Source of the DNA: Argopecten irradians
Taxonomy: Eukaryota; Mollusca; Bivalvia; Pectinida; Pectinidae
Length of the DNA stretch: 64,000 nucleotides
Direction: 5' to 3'
Assembly: GCF_041381155.1 (NCBI RefSeq)
Contig: NC_091137.1
Coordinates: 15,061,765-15,125,764, forward strand
Shown: positions 9,307 to 21,691 of the stretch, in pieces
Position numbering within the stretch: the stretch's first letter is position 1
How the letters are laid out: every line of letters starts with the position of its first letter
Position numbers and translations under genes: made by a program
Notes under the pieces: generated by a model
The model's database searches: none
Seen by the model: the letters and a program-made list of their open reading frames with translations, nothing else
What the model was told of the DNA's origin: nothing

Positions 9307-10990
9307 AACAAAGAACTCGACAGTGGAGCAAAAAAGAATCCTCAAAAATCCAACAAGGGCATAAAATGAAGGGATTAATTGAAAGAACACATTTGCCATC
9401 AGGTTCACATAAAGAATTCAAACCTCTACTATGGGGATCAAACACATAGTAAACTCCATTTTCATACCGAATGGCAACAGCAGATGCATGAAAAACTAAC
9501 AAAGCAGATTTAGATGTTACAAATGTTATATTCAAAGCATTTTCCAGTGAAACACCAACGGGTGAAGTATATACCCTGGAATCATACATCCTATGTGTGA
9601 TTTTTTTATACCCACAGAGAAATATTGGTTGTTGAAGTATACACATTTTGGTAGATCAGAGATCAACAATAAATCATGATCACACTTATCATGTATAGAG
9701 CTGTAAAGATGGTCTCCTGAATCCAAAATAGTATGTAAATCATTCTTTTCTAAAGATTTCACCTGCTTTGTGAATGTGTGTACTAAAAACATCAGCCCGT
9801 TTGCCATGCATTGTTTACCGCGTGTTGTGTCAGAGTATTTGCCAGACCCTTGACAATAATCTGCCCTTATTACAGAACTTGGACAACTAGTATATGATGT
9901 AATAGATGCCATATTGTGGTAATACATACATCGTAGTTCATTGGCAGTACACCCTGGGTGAAAGTTTTTCAATGTGTTGGATGTGTACCCAGAAAATATT
10001 GAAAATGTGATTTATCAGGTATATACAAACAGTATATGACCATTGCTTTATCTATATGTGTTCAATCAATACCAATGTTTTGATTCTTTTGTTCATAATT
10101 GTTGCAAAACAGAACAGTAACATGTGTTCAAGATATGGACATTTCATTGTTCCATAATATAAGATTAAGATTGTTGTAGAAGGAGACAATGATAAGAAAT
10201 TGATAACCGTTTAAAAATTATAAAAACATTTAAAAAGTTCAGACATTTCCAGAAAGTGACAAGATCCACTCTTGAAATTCATAAAGTAGTATCATTCAAA
10301 ATATTTTCTCTTACCGATTTTTATGGTCTCTTATAATTTTTTCAATGTTCTACATATTTTTGTTTGATAGTCCCAGAATTAAAAGTTGTAATCAATAAGG
10401 AATTATGCACATCATTGAAATTGTTCAAAAACACTGACTGCAGAAAAATGTTCTCTGTTATGTGTATGCATATATCATATTGTTGGTGTTATATTCAGTT
10501 CTTTTGACAGGTACATGTATTCCAAAGTATTGTCTCCAATTCTCATATTCTCAAGCAGACCATGTTTTTTTCTAGCTAAATTATTCATAAATATATATTC
10601 TTATCACAAGTACACAAAATTCTGATATTTCATTTTGATGCTCTCATGACTTCACCATAATACTCTAATAATAAATGTTCTAAAATTCTCAATTTTTCCA
10701 ATTAATGCTGGGATATTATGATCTTGTAAGGCAGTGCACATATTCTCATAGTCTCATGATATTCTCAAATGTTCTCATGATCATACTCTCATGATATTCT
10801 CAAGCAATGTTCTCATATATATATAGTCTCATAATATTCTCATAGTCTCATAATTTTCTGAAGCAATGTTCTCATTATCTCATAATGTTCTCAAGCAATG
10901 TTCTCATAGATAGTATCATAATATTCTCAAGCAAATAATCTCATAGTCTAATGATTTTCTCAAGAATTTTTCTCAGTCTCATAATATTCT
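9307..10990. repeat. Tandem segmental duplication, unit 2
   Basis: Second head-to-tail copy of the 1.67-kb segment, offset about 1,672 bp from unit 1. It begins at AACAAAGAAC (9307) and is followed by the longer part of the satellite. The left junction lies inside satellite sequence (TCTCATAATAT), which suggests the satellite or a short microhomology took part in the rearrangement. Confidence 0.93.
9310..9972 (-). pseudogene. Helentron C76/OTU-like protease, copy 2 (detached)
   Basis: This copy is covered by two overlapping frames. 9972-9532 includes the complete N-terminus (NFHPGCTANELRCMYYHN) and the putative catalytic GKQCMANGLMFLVHTF. 9646-9260 has the YYVFDPHSRG motif. The frames are split by an extra TA in GAAGTATATACC near 9567-9575, which copy 1 lacks. 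The copy is cut off from the rest of the Helentron because its 3' side joins unit 1, so it could encode only a lone protease domain. It breaks at different sites from copy 1, so each is intact where the other is shifted. Confidence 0.75.
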
Positions 10991-11265
10991 CAAGCAATGT
11001 TTCTCATAATATTCTCAAGCAGTGTTCTCATAATATTCTCAAGCAGTGTTCTTGTGATCATAATATTCTCAATTAAACAATGTTCTAATCATCTCATAAT
11101 ATTCTCAAGCAATGTTCTCATAGTCTCATAATTTTCTCAAGCAATTTTCTCATAGTCTCATAATATTCTCAAGCAATGTTCTCATAGTCTATAATATTCT
11201 CAAGCAATGTTCTCATTATCTCATTGGTCTCATTGTATTATCATATTCTCAAGCAATATGTTCTC
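10735..11265. repeat. TCTCATAG-type satellite, long block
   Basis: Same modules as the short block (TTCTCATAGTCTCATAAT, ATTCTCAAGCAATG), extended over about 530 bp. Units of roughly 30-34 bp are irregular, with internal deletions. It has no coding potential. Confidence 0.88.
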
Positions 11266-11560
11266 AGGTCCCATAATGTGCAATGTAACAATACTTATAG
11301 TTGTATTTCATGGAAACTCTATGTATGTTCTTGCTTACAGAATGTATATATATATCTGAATTTGTCATCGTCCAAAAAGTATTTTTCTAGAAATATGTAA
11401 TATTCAAGAGGGATAATTTTGAAATCAACACAATAAGAATATATTGTGAAATTTTTTCAACTTTCAGAAATACGTTGACCTCAAATAAAGTTAAATACAA
11501 GTTTTTCTCAATGAAATCAGTACTAGTGTATATAGTCTCCAAAGCATGTGTAATATATAC
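11266..11560. other. Sequence between satellite and first unidentified exon
   Basis: AT-rich sequence of about 300 bp. On the minus strand it would be the intron or 3' region following the exon at 11561-11629. No further exon was recognised. Confidence 0.4.
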
Positions 11561-14500
11561 CTTTAATGACGCAATGATATTCTCACTGTACCATTCTTGT
11601 ATCTTTGCCAAGCATTGCCAGGAATAATGCTGAAAATGAGAAAAAAAAAAAATATTAAATAAATGTGTTACAATACGTAGTAAACAAGGCAAAAAATAAA
11701 CTCTTTATAATAAAGTCATAAATATGTTATTTATAAGAAGAAATTGTAATAACTTACAATTTCATTCCATGTGAAATAAATTAAAGGCTAAAGTACAAAT
11801 ATATACCATGTATACAAGATGATCCTGTTCACAATACCCAATTAAAAGAAAGGAAAATGAATTAATTGACAATTATCATCAAACTTTTTCTTATAATAAA
11901 GCACATACGTAAGTGTTTTTTCCTTTTGGTTATTATTACTCTTCAGAGTAGTGAGTATATGTATGATCCATTAATTTATCTTATTACTAATTACAACAAT
12001 AAATATACATACGGGGTACTTATACTACTTTGTAGGCTGCTGTAAATCAGTTAGAGCTCCTAAAAGAAGGTAAAGTGCAATTGTGAACAATTCTGAAATG
12101 GAAAAGAAAGCACTTTAATTAAATCAAGGTTATGATCATGATCGTCTAATTAACATTAGAGTAACATTAACAACCACAACCTATTTCATATATTATAACA
12201 ATTCATGCATGAATCCATGTGGGTTTTATTAGTTTAACGTCCTATTATATATATAATTAACAGTCTGCAGGGTCATGTAATTATAAGGATGTGCCAGGTT
12301 TGTTTGTGGATGAAAGGCTTAAACTGGAGTACCCGTAGAAAATTTTTAAAACCACTGACCAGCAGTCAGTACATGGCAACTGCCCCAAATGGTATTCAGA
12401 GGTGGAGGGCTTATTACTCTTTATCCATATATATATATAAGCATAAAGAATGTATTATTATATATGGTGATCAGCTTTCTAGCTGTTGGTCAATATTGTT
12501 CATGACATATATATTAGGGCTGCAACGATACACCAGTACTCGGTTACGATATGTATCATGACACATGCCTCTCGATTCGATTATTTTCGATACGATACTT
12601 CTGTTTTGTGCAATCTTGTGTTTTTACAGTTGTTTTTTTACATCTGGATTTTAAAATGTACAACTAATGCATTAATATATCATACCTAAAAGAGAAAAAA
12701 AAAAAGAAAAGAGCATTTTTATGTTTGATGTAATATAAACAAACATCAATAATGTTAACTCAAATTACAAAAAGGTGAAAAAAAAAACATAACATAAATA
12801 ATCAATTAATAAAAGAGAGATGAATAACAATTAATGACTTGAGTATAAGTATCTGTAGCGAATGTAACTGTATTAAACAAAAAACAAAAAATAAAATAAA
12901 ACTAGGTTCATATATTTGTATACCAATTATTGTACTTACTTAAATTGATTGAACATGGTTCAAAATTGTACATAATTATCATTCATTACGACTGCAAAAA
13001 ATTTATGACTACCTTCAGACAGTGTAGGCCTATTTTACACTGAAACTGTGAGTAAATCATCAACAATTTGTTAAAAGTGTTTGCTTTTTATGTGGTTCTT
13101 ACTAGCTGTAGTCATAAGATTTATTATAAAGGCTTTAAAAGTTGGTAGATTGTTTCCAAGGCTGGGCGACGACTTCTGCGACACATTTGAATAGTGACAC
13201 AAGCTCACTACAAGACTTAATAGCTACAGGCTCAGAATGTTAATCAAAAACAGGTTGGGAGATGATCAGAGAGTGTTGACACCTCTTTTGAGTGTGATCC
13301 CAGTGTCTGATTATCTTGATATGGTTAAGATTTATTGCTACAAGTGGTAGTTTGTTTGTTTGATTAATTAACGTCCTATTAACAGCTATGGTCATGTAAA
13401 TACAGCCTCCCATGTATGCGGTGTGTTGCGTATATTGTTGTGTGAGGTGCGTGTTTTGGGAGACTGGTATATTCATGTTGTGTCTTCTTGTATAGTGGAA
13501 CTGTTGCCCTTTTCATAGTGCTATATCACTGAAACATGCCGCCGAAGACACACAAGCAAGTAGTCTAAAGACTGCATCGTATCGAACCGAAACGTGAAGG
13601 CTGTATCGTTAAAATCGTATTGACATACAAATATCATGATTCAATGTGTATTGCGATGAATCGTTTCAGCCCTAATATATATTAGGGCTGAAACGATTAG
13701 TAATTTTTGTATTCGATTATTATTCCGGGTCACATGTAATCGATTACTAATCGACTTAATCGTTTGTATTGAAGCAATATTATTGTTTCAATTAGACACA
13801 GCAGGCGCTGACTACTTGAAAAAAACGTCCGGCCATGACATGCTTGTCATCAACTAAACACTACGTATATATATCGGGACAGAGGACATGCACTTATTAT
13901 AATATAAGCCATTACCAACAAATAAGATTAGATATTTATTGACATTAAATAAGTTGTAAACAGTAGCTTTTATCCCAAAATAAGCTCTGAATTCCCGTTT
14001 CCTGTATTGTCTTCCGTAACATCGTTTAAATCAAGTCTGCTAACCCGCTGTTTTGACGTGACCTTCACACGTACAACTAATCAACCAAATCTGGTCGCCA
14101 CGGAGCGACATGACCAAATTTTCGTCAATGAACTTTTTTTTATTTCCGTGATCAAAAAAAATGAAAATAAATCAACAATTCTTATATTCAATTAGAATAT
14201 GAACAAAAACATTCTTTTTATATGATAAACACATGCAATAGTAAATTTTAAATGTTCAAGATTACTGCTCCTTCTGCTCCCGAGCGTCCCCGCGGCGATT
14301 AGGCCTCCGTGACGTAACAACATGGAGTCGATCGCTAGTGAAAATTGGCGAACACAGCGTGTTGCAAGCTTTCTCATGACATCCACTTTTTCATTGATTA
14401 ATGACTTTTAACTTCCACAGAGACGTAATTTAACAAGTATTTCTCACATCATATATGCTTTGTTGAGTTCAAAACATGTACATAAAGAGATGAAACTCCA

Positions 14501-15678
14501 GTCGGAATGGCTTACTCAGAAATCCATGATCTGTCAACGTGTTAAGTCAGCTTACAATGCACTGGCTATGCATGTTACGATTAACGATTAATAAAATCTT
14601 TAATCGATTATCAGCAATTAGCTTCATTAATCTAATCGCCTCCGATTATTCGACTTATCGTTTCAGCCCTAATATATATCATGATCAGTCAATTCAGATG
14701 TACGAAACATTAGATCCATCTTAGGACTGAAAATTACGCATAAATAAAACAATAATATGCCAGTGAGGTGGTTAAAATCAACAATTAATTTGTCTCTAGA
14801 AACGAGATGGAGTAAAATGGCACTGAAAACGTAGAAATTGAGCATCTGCATGGACGCATATTTACATTGTCGAATACATGCATGTGTAACGCTCGACATC
14901 CTAACAACCGAAACACGATTTAAATTCTACTTCTAGCTAAAAAATAGAGTAGGCCAGTCTACGTATATATACTGTACCGTTACGACTACGACTGACAAAA
15001 CTCTGCTTTTGTGACTTGACAACGATCTACAGACCAATGCTAAGATAGGAAATGAGATATACGAAAAGTACAGCTTACGTCTACGGAAGTTACTGTCAGT
15101 CTGTCACCAATAAGGGAGAAAAACTATCGTTCTCTTGGATTCAGCATCAGTGTAAATATTGATTGATATTGTAACATGCACGTTGATTAGTCGACAGTTT
15201 TCAATGTAGACCAATCAGCGTTTAGATAACAAATGTCGTCAAAGCGAGCACCTGCACAAACTAAATTGGGAAAATTCATAGGCCTATTAATTATCATTCA
15301 TTTTCCAGCCGAATCCTATCATAACTGGGCCAATAACAAAAAATATCGTCATTAATTTACATATAATGTGAAATAGGCGCATAGCTATGAGCTGAATGTT
15401 GATAAACAGCATCAGTCAACTGTCATGGCGATAACTTTGGATGGCAAAAATGTGCGATAAAAATGGATCTCGCAAAAGTATAATTAATGAAATACAATAT
15501 CCTGGCATGTAAATTATGACACGCAAAATGTTTTCTAATACATTACTTACATTTTTAGCAGTCGATGATGCAAATAAAATGTGATGTCAGTGGATATCTC
15601 TTCCGGGTCGAAGGTGGACGAATCTTGCAGCGAAGACCGATTAAAATTAATACGCGATGGCAAATTAGTTACTGTCAT
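11561..15678 (-). CDS. Partial unidentified multi-exon gene
   Basis: Four exon candidates are supported by splice signals on the minus strand. 15678-15551 starts with ATG (MTVTNLPSRINF...), has DPEEISTDITFYLHHRLLK, and ends at an ideal GTAAGT donor. 12092-12029 follows TTTCCATTTCAG and encodes LFTIALYLLLGALTDLQQPT. 11824-11807 is a possible 18-bp micro-exon (DHLVYM). 11629-11561 follows a long T-rich tract plus CAG and encodes HYSWQCLAKIQEWYSENI before a GTATAT donor. Phases do not join directly between the first and second exons, so at least one exon is missing. The second-to-third junction needs AAAG|GT where the sequence has AAAGT, possibly a lost G. I do not recognise the protein. The helical, leucine-rich second exon would suit a HEAT-like or membrane helix, but no function is assigned. 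Confidence 0.45.
12217..12412 (-). repeat. tRNA-derived SINE fragment (type A)
   Basis: Contains the plus-strand tail TTTAACGTCCTATTA, then GGTCATGTAA, GGATGTGCCAGGTTTG, GGAGTACCCGTAGAAAA and GGCAACTGCCCCA. This order is familiar from a common bivalve SINE read in reverse. Its tRNA-related head would follow at the high-coordinate end but is degenerate here. The family name is uncertain; it may belong to a V-SINE-like group. Confidence 0.6.
12515..13674. mobile_element. hAT-like non-autonomous element 1
   Basis: The element starts TAGGGCTGCAACGAT and ends ATCGTTTCAGCCCTA (imperfect terminal inverted repeats). It is flanked by ATATATAT at 12507-12514 and 13675-13682, an apparent 8-bp target duplication as expected for hAT. 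Length is 1,160 bp, with no transposase frame. A second SINE type is inserted in it at about 13350-13555. Part of its middle (about 12985-13200) resembles 22785-23010. Confidence 0.8.
13350..13555 (-). repeat. SINE (type B) nested in hAT-like element 1
   Basis: Shows a GTTTGTTTGATTAATTAA tail, then ACGTCCTATTAACAGC, CCTCCCATGTATGCGGTGTG, GAGGTGCGTGTTTTGGGAG and CATGCCGCCGAAGACAC. This arrangement resembles a dispersed molluscan SINE. It shares its tail with the type A SINE but has a different body. Confidence 0.6.
13683..14671. mobile_element. hAT-like non-autonomous element 2
   Basis: This 989-bp element starts TAGGGCTGAAACGATTAG and ends CGTTTCAGCCCTA. It is flanked by ATATATAT on both sides (13675-13682 and 14672-14679), so it abuts element 1 with a single shared copy of the target duplication. 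It is closely related to the element at 29874-30732, including a minus-strand 64-codon frame beginning [11 protein letters not shown] (14386-14192) that is partly shared between the copies. That frame may be a leftover of an autonomous parent and is not convincing as a gene. Confidence 0.88.
14680..15550. other. Intronic or intergenic sequence
   Basis: Unique-looking AT-rich sequence with no exon, RNA or repeat recognised. It lies in the presumed first intron of the unidentified minus-strand gene. Confidence 0.4.
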
Positions 15679-16470
15679 GTACGAATTATTTATTATACAC
15701 ATTAGACTACCCGATTAACAATTTTGCTCTTAATTTTGTAATCTGACTTCTCCACAATTCTTCTACGTGCACAATAATAATGTTGCATGTGCAGAGCACA
15801 GAACTATATTTCAGGTAACGATATGACTGTAATACGGTCGAACTAATGTAAGGTTTCTGTTGAATATTATATTAAATACGCATTTTTTCACATTACGATG
15901 TGAATCTGCGTGCAATAAAATACAGCAAACACTTTTTGTTGTTAAAGTAATTTTACTTACTTAATTAACACATTCAATAAAATGATTAGTAAAGCAGTAA
16001 TAGGAAGGCAGCATTTTGATTGGTTGAATGGCAATGAATGGAAATTTATGAATGGAAGTTTATGAATGAAATGGTTCACGAAATCACCACTAGATGTCGT
16101 TGTGGGGCAAGTCCTACTATATTTTACAAATAAGGCCAAACCAGACGGTATAAACACAAGCGCTAGCGCTGTGTTAAAAAATGTTTAACAAATGCGACCA
16201 GTGTAGTGTGGAAATCTGTAGCTTTGTTTAAGTATGTGCAAAGTGTAGGCAATGGAGGAAAGCTGAAGTAACCAGTGAACAACTATCAACCTACTGTCTG
16301 TACTTGGAAACTACCCCAGGTGGGATTTCATCTTCTTATCTATAGGTGGAAAGCTAGCTGTATATATAGTGTTAAGAGCACTTTAACCACGACCAACATG
16401 GCTGAAAAGATTGCGACTAAAGCATCATACTCAATAAGACAATGAGGTAAAACAATGATGCCTGTACTAT
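15679..16470. other. Upstream region of the unidentified gene
   Basis: Region 5' of the ATG at 15678 (minus strand) and before the minisatellites. It presumably contains the gene's promoter. I see a short tandem CATTCATAAA-like stretch near 16020-16065 and nothing else. It was searched by eye for UCHL5 C-terminal exons without success. Confidence 0.4.
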
Positions 16471-17295
16471 CTACAGTAAACAATAGGGTGTGCTGATACC
16501 TGTAACCGAGTTACAGTAAACAATAGGGTGTGCTGATACCTGTAACCGAGTTACAGTAAACAATAGGGTGTGCTGATACCTGTAACTGAGCTACAGTAAA
16601 CAATAGGGTGTGCTGATACCTGTAACCAAGCTACAGTAAACAATAGGGTTTGCTGATACCTGTAACCAAGTTACAGTAAACAATAGGGTGTGATGATACC
16701 TGTAACTGAGCTACAGTAAACAATAGGCTGTGCTGATACCTGTAACCGAACTACAGTGAACAATAGGGTGTGATGATACCTGTAACCGAGTTACAGTAAA
16801 CAATAGGGTGTGCTGATACCTGTAACCGAGTTACAGTAAACAATAGGCTGTGCTGATATCTGTAACCGAGTTACAGTAAACAATAGGCTGTGCTGATACC
16901 TGTAACCGAGTTACAGTAAACAATAGGCTGTGCTGATACCTGTAACTGAGCTACAGTAAACAATAGGGTGTGCTGATACCTGTAACCGAGTTACAGTAAA
17001 CAATAGGGTTTGCTGATACCTGTAAACAAGTTACAGTAAACAATAGGGTGTGATGATACCTGTAACCAAGTTACAGTAAACAATAGGGTGTGATGATACC
17101 TGTAACCGAGTTACAGTAAACAATAGGCTGTGCTGATACCTGTAACCGAGTTACAGTAAACAATAGGGTGTGCTGATACCTGTAACTGAGCTACAGTAAA
17201 CAATAGGGTGTGCTGATACCTGTGGTAAACAAAAGGGTGTGATAATACCTGGTTACAGTAAACAATAGGGCTTGCTGATACCTGTAACCGAGCTG
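16471..17295. repeat. 40-bp minisatellite, about 20 units
   Basis: Period is 40 bp. The unit contains ACAGTAAACAATAGGGTG, then TGCTGATACCTGTAACCGAG. Units differ at a few fixed positions (GGTG/GGCTG, TGCTG/TGATG, CCGAG/CTGAG/CCAAG) in a mosaic order, which suggests shuffling by unequal exchange. The last units near 17221-17290 are shortened. There are no unique spacers. Confidence 0.97.
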
Positions 17296-17383
17296 TGAGT
17301 TATGCTACTCTCCTCTCATACAACTCTTCCTGTCTGATTGTATACAAGGTATACAAGATTATTTTCTAAAACTTATAAGATTA

Positions 17384-20300
17384 TCTACATTTGGTGGAAA
17401 CATGGTTACGTTATAGTTTCTACAATGGTGGTATACAAGGTTACGTTATAGTATCTACAATGGTGGTATACAAGGTTACGTTATAGTATCTACAATGGTG
17501 GTATACAAGGTTACGTTATAGTATCTACAATGGTGGTATACAAGGTTACGTTATAGTATCTACAATGGTGGTATACAAGGTTACGTTATAGTATCTACAA
17601 TGGTGGTATACAAGGTTACGTTATAGTATCTACAATGGTGGTATACAAGGTTACGTTATAGTATCTACAATGGTGGTATACAAGGTTACGTTATAGTATC
17701 TACAATGGTGGTATACAAGGTTACGTTATAGTATCTACAATGGCGGTATACAAGGTTACGTTATAGTATCTACAATGGTGGTATACAAGGTTACGTTATA
17801 GTATCTACAATGGTGGTATACATAGGTTACGTTATAGTATCTACAATGGTGGTATACAAGGTTACGTTATAGTATATGGTGGTATACAAGGTTACGTTAT
17901 AGTATCTACAAGGTATACAAGGTTACGTTATAGTATCTACAATGGTGGTATACAAGGTTACGTTATAGTATCTACAATGGTGGTATACAAGGTTACGTTA
18001 TAGTATCTACAATGGTGGTATACAAGGTTACGTTATAGTATCTACAATGGTGGTATACAAGGTTACGTTATAGTATCTACAATGGTGGTATACAAGGTTA
18101 CGTTATAGTATCTACAATGGTGGTATACAAGGTTACGTTATAGTATCTACAATGGTGGTATACAAGGTTACGTTATAGTTATCTACAATGGTGGTATACA
18201 AGGTTTACGTTATAGTATCTACAATGGTGGTATACAAGGTTACGTTATAGTATCTACAATGGTGGTATACAAGGTTACGTTATAGTATCTACAATGGTGG
18301 TATACAAGGTTACGTTATAGTATCTACAATGGTGGTATACAAGGTTACGTTATAGTATCTACAATGGTGGTAAACAAGGTTACGTTATAGTATCTACAAT
18401 GGTGGTATACAAGGTTACGTTATAGTATCTACAATGGTGGTATACAAGGTTACGTTATAGTATCTACAATGGTGGTATACAAAGGTTACGTGTTATAGTA
18501 TCTACAATGGTGGTATACAAGGTTACGTTATAGTATCTACAATGGTGGTATACAAGGTTACGTTATAGTATCTACAATGGTGGTATACAAGGTTACGTTA
18601 TAGTATCTACAATGGTGGTATACAAGGTTACGTTATAGTATCTACAATGGTGGTATACAAGGTTACGTTATAGTATCTACAATGGTGGTATACAAGGTTA
18701 CGTTATAGTATCTACAATGGTGGTATACAAGGTTACGTTATAGTATCTACAATGGTGGTATACAAGGTTACGTTATAGTATCTACAATGGTGGTATACAA
18801 GGTTACGTTATAGTATCTACAATGGTGGTATACAAGGTTACGTTATAGTATCTACAATGGTGGTATACAAGGTTATGTTATAGTATCTACAATGGTGGTA
18901 TACAAGGTTATGTTATAGTATCTACAATGGTGGTATACAAGGTTACGTTATAGTATCTACAATGGTGGTATACAAGGTTACGTTATAGTATCTACAATGG
19001 TGGTATACAAGGTTACGTTATAGTATCTACAATGGTGGTATACAAGGTTACGTTATAGTATCTACAATGGTGGTATACAAGGTTATGTTATAGTATCTAC
19101 AATGGTGGTATACAAGGTTACGTTATAGTATCTACAATGGTGGTATACAAGGTTACGTTATAGTATCTACAATGGTGGTATACAGTTAGTTATAGTATCT
19201 ACAATGGTGGTTACAAGGTGTTATAGTATCTACAATGGTGGTATACAAGGTTACGTTATAGTATCTACAATGGTGGTATACAAGGTTACGTTATAGTAAT
19301 CTACAATGGTGGTATATAACAAGGTTACGTTATAGTATCTACAATGGTGGTATACAAGGTTACGTTATAGTATCTACAATGGTGGTATACAAGGTTACGT
19401 TATAGTATCTACAATGGTGGTATACAAGGTTACGTTATAGTATCTACAATGGTGGTATACAAGGTTACGTTATAGTATCTACAATGGTGGTATACAAGGT
19501 TACGTTATAGTATCTACAATGGTGGTATACAAGGTTACGTTATAGTATCTACAATGGTGGTATACAAGGTTACGTTATAGTATCTACAATGGTGGTATAC
19601 AAGGTTACGTTATAGTATCTACAATGGTGGTATACAAGGTTACGTTATAGTATCTACAATGGTGGTATACAAGGTTACGTTATAGTATCTACAATGGTGG
19701 TATACAAGGTTACGTTATAGTATCTACAATGGTGGTATACAAGGTTACGTTATAGTATCTACAATGGTGGTTACAAGGTTATGTTATAGTATCTACAATG
19801 GTGGTATACAAGGTTACGTTATAGTATCTACAATGGTGGTTATACAAGGTTACGTTATAGTATCTACAATGGTGGTATACAAGGTTACGTTATAGTATCT
19901 ACAATGGTGGTATACAAGGTTACGTTATAGTATCTACAATGGTGGTATACAAGGTTACGTTATAGTATCTACAATGGTGGTATACAAGGTTACGTTATAG
20001 TATCTACAATGGTGGTATACAAGGTTACGTTATAGTATCTACAATGGTGGTATACAAGGTTACGTTATAGTATCTACAATGGTGGTATACAAGGTTACGT
20101 TATAGTATCTACAATGGTGGTATACAAGGTTACGTTATAGTATCTACAATGGTGGTATACAAGGTTACGTTATAGTATCTACAATGGTGGTATACAAGGT
20201 TACGTTATAGTATCTACAATGGTGGTATACAAGGTTACGTTATAGTATCTACAATGGTGGTATACAAGGTTACGTTATAGTATCTACAATGGTGGTATAC

Positions 20301-21691
20301 AAGGTTACGTTATAGTATCTACAATGGTGGTATACAAAGGTTACGTTATAGTATCTACAATGGTGGTATACAAGGTTACGTTATAGTATCTACAATGGTG
20401 GTATACAAGGTTACGTTATAGTATCTACAATGGTGGTATACAAGGTTACGTTATAGTATCTACAATGGTGGTATACAAGGTTACGTTATAGTATCTACAA
20501 TGGTGGTATACAAGGTTACGTTATAGTATCTACAATGGTGGTATACAAGGTTACGTTATAGTATCTACAATGGTGGTACTAGTATACAATGGGGTATACA
20601 AGGTTACGTTATAGTATCTACAATGGTGGTATACAAGGTTACGTTATAGTATCTACAATGGTGGTAAACAAGGTTACGTTATAGTATCTACAATGGTGGT
20701 ATACAAGGTTACGTTATAGTATCTACAATGGTGGTATACAAGGTTACGTTATAGTATCTACAATGGTGGTATACAAGGTTACGTTATAGTATCTACAATG
20801 GTGGTATACAAGGTTACGTTATAGTATCTACAATGGTGGTATACAAGGTTACGTTATAGTATCTACAATGGTGGTATACAAGGTTACGTTATAGTATCTA
20901 CAATGGTGGTATACAAGGTTACGTTATAGTATCTACAATGGTGGTATACAAGGTTACGTTATAGTATCTACAATGGTGGTATACAAGGTTACGTTATAGT
21001 ATCTACAATGGTGGTATACAAGGTTACGTTATAGTATCTACAATGGTGGTATACAAGGTTACGTTATAGTATCTACAATGGTGGTATACAAGGTTACGTT
21101 ATAGTATCTACAATGGTGGTATACAAGGTTACGTTATAGTATCTACAATGGTGGTATACAAGGTTACGTTATAGTATCTACAATGGTGGTATACAAGGTT
21201 ACGTTATAGTATCTACAATGGTGGTATACAAGGTTACGTTATAGTATCTACAATGGTGGTATACAAGGTTACGTTATAGTATCTACAATGGTGGTATACA
21301 AGGTTACGTTATAGTATCTACAATGGTGGTAAACAAGGTTACGTTATAGTATCTACAATGGTGGTATACAAGGTTACGTTATAGTATCTACAATGGTGGT
21401 ATACAAGGTTACGTTATAGTATCTACAATGGTGGTAAACAAGGTTACGTTATAGTATCTACAATGGTGGTATACAAGGTTACGTTATAGTATCTACAATG
21501 GTGGTATACAAGGTTACGTTATAGTATCTACAATGGTGGTATACAAGGTTACGTTATAGTATCTACAATAGTGGTATACAAGGTTACGTTATAGTATCTA
21601 CAATGGTATTCTACAAGGTTACTATCATTTGGACAGGATAGAGTATCTACAATGGTATTCTACAAAGTTACTATCATTTGGACAGGATAGA
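17384..21691. repeat. 35-bp minisatellite, about 120 units
   Basis: Period is 35 bp, with unit GGTTACGTTATAGTATCTAC plus AATGGTGGTATACAA. About 4.2 kb is almost perfectly homogeneous, with scattered variants (TTATG for TTACG, GTAAACAAG) and a few truncated units (near 17870-17920, 19180-19215 and 20570-20600). At the right edge (21607-21691) are two copies of a longer 49-bp relative containing CTATCATTTGGACAGGATAG. The array lies about 90 bp from the 40-bp array. Confidence 0.98.

Noticed and set aside
14192..14386. 64-codon frame starting [11 protein letters not shown] as a gene
   Set aside because: Lies within a MITE; the related copy at 30244-30438 diverges by frameshift, so it is at most a transposase relic.
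16471..21691. Regular 35- and 40-bp repeats, superficially CRISPR-like
   Set aside because: Units follow each other without unique spacers and the setting is an animal genome with introns; they are minisatellites.
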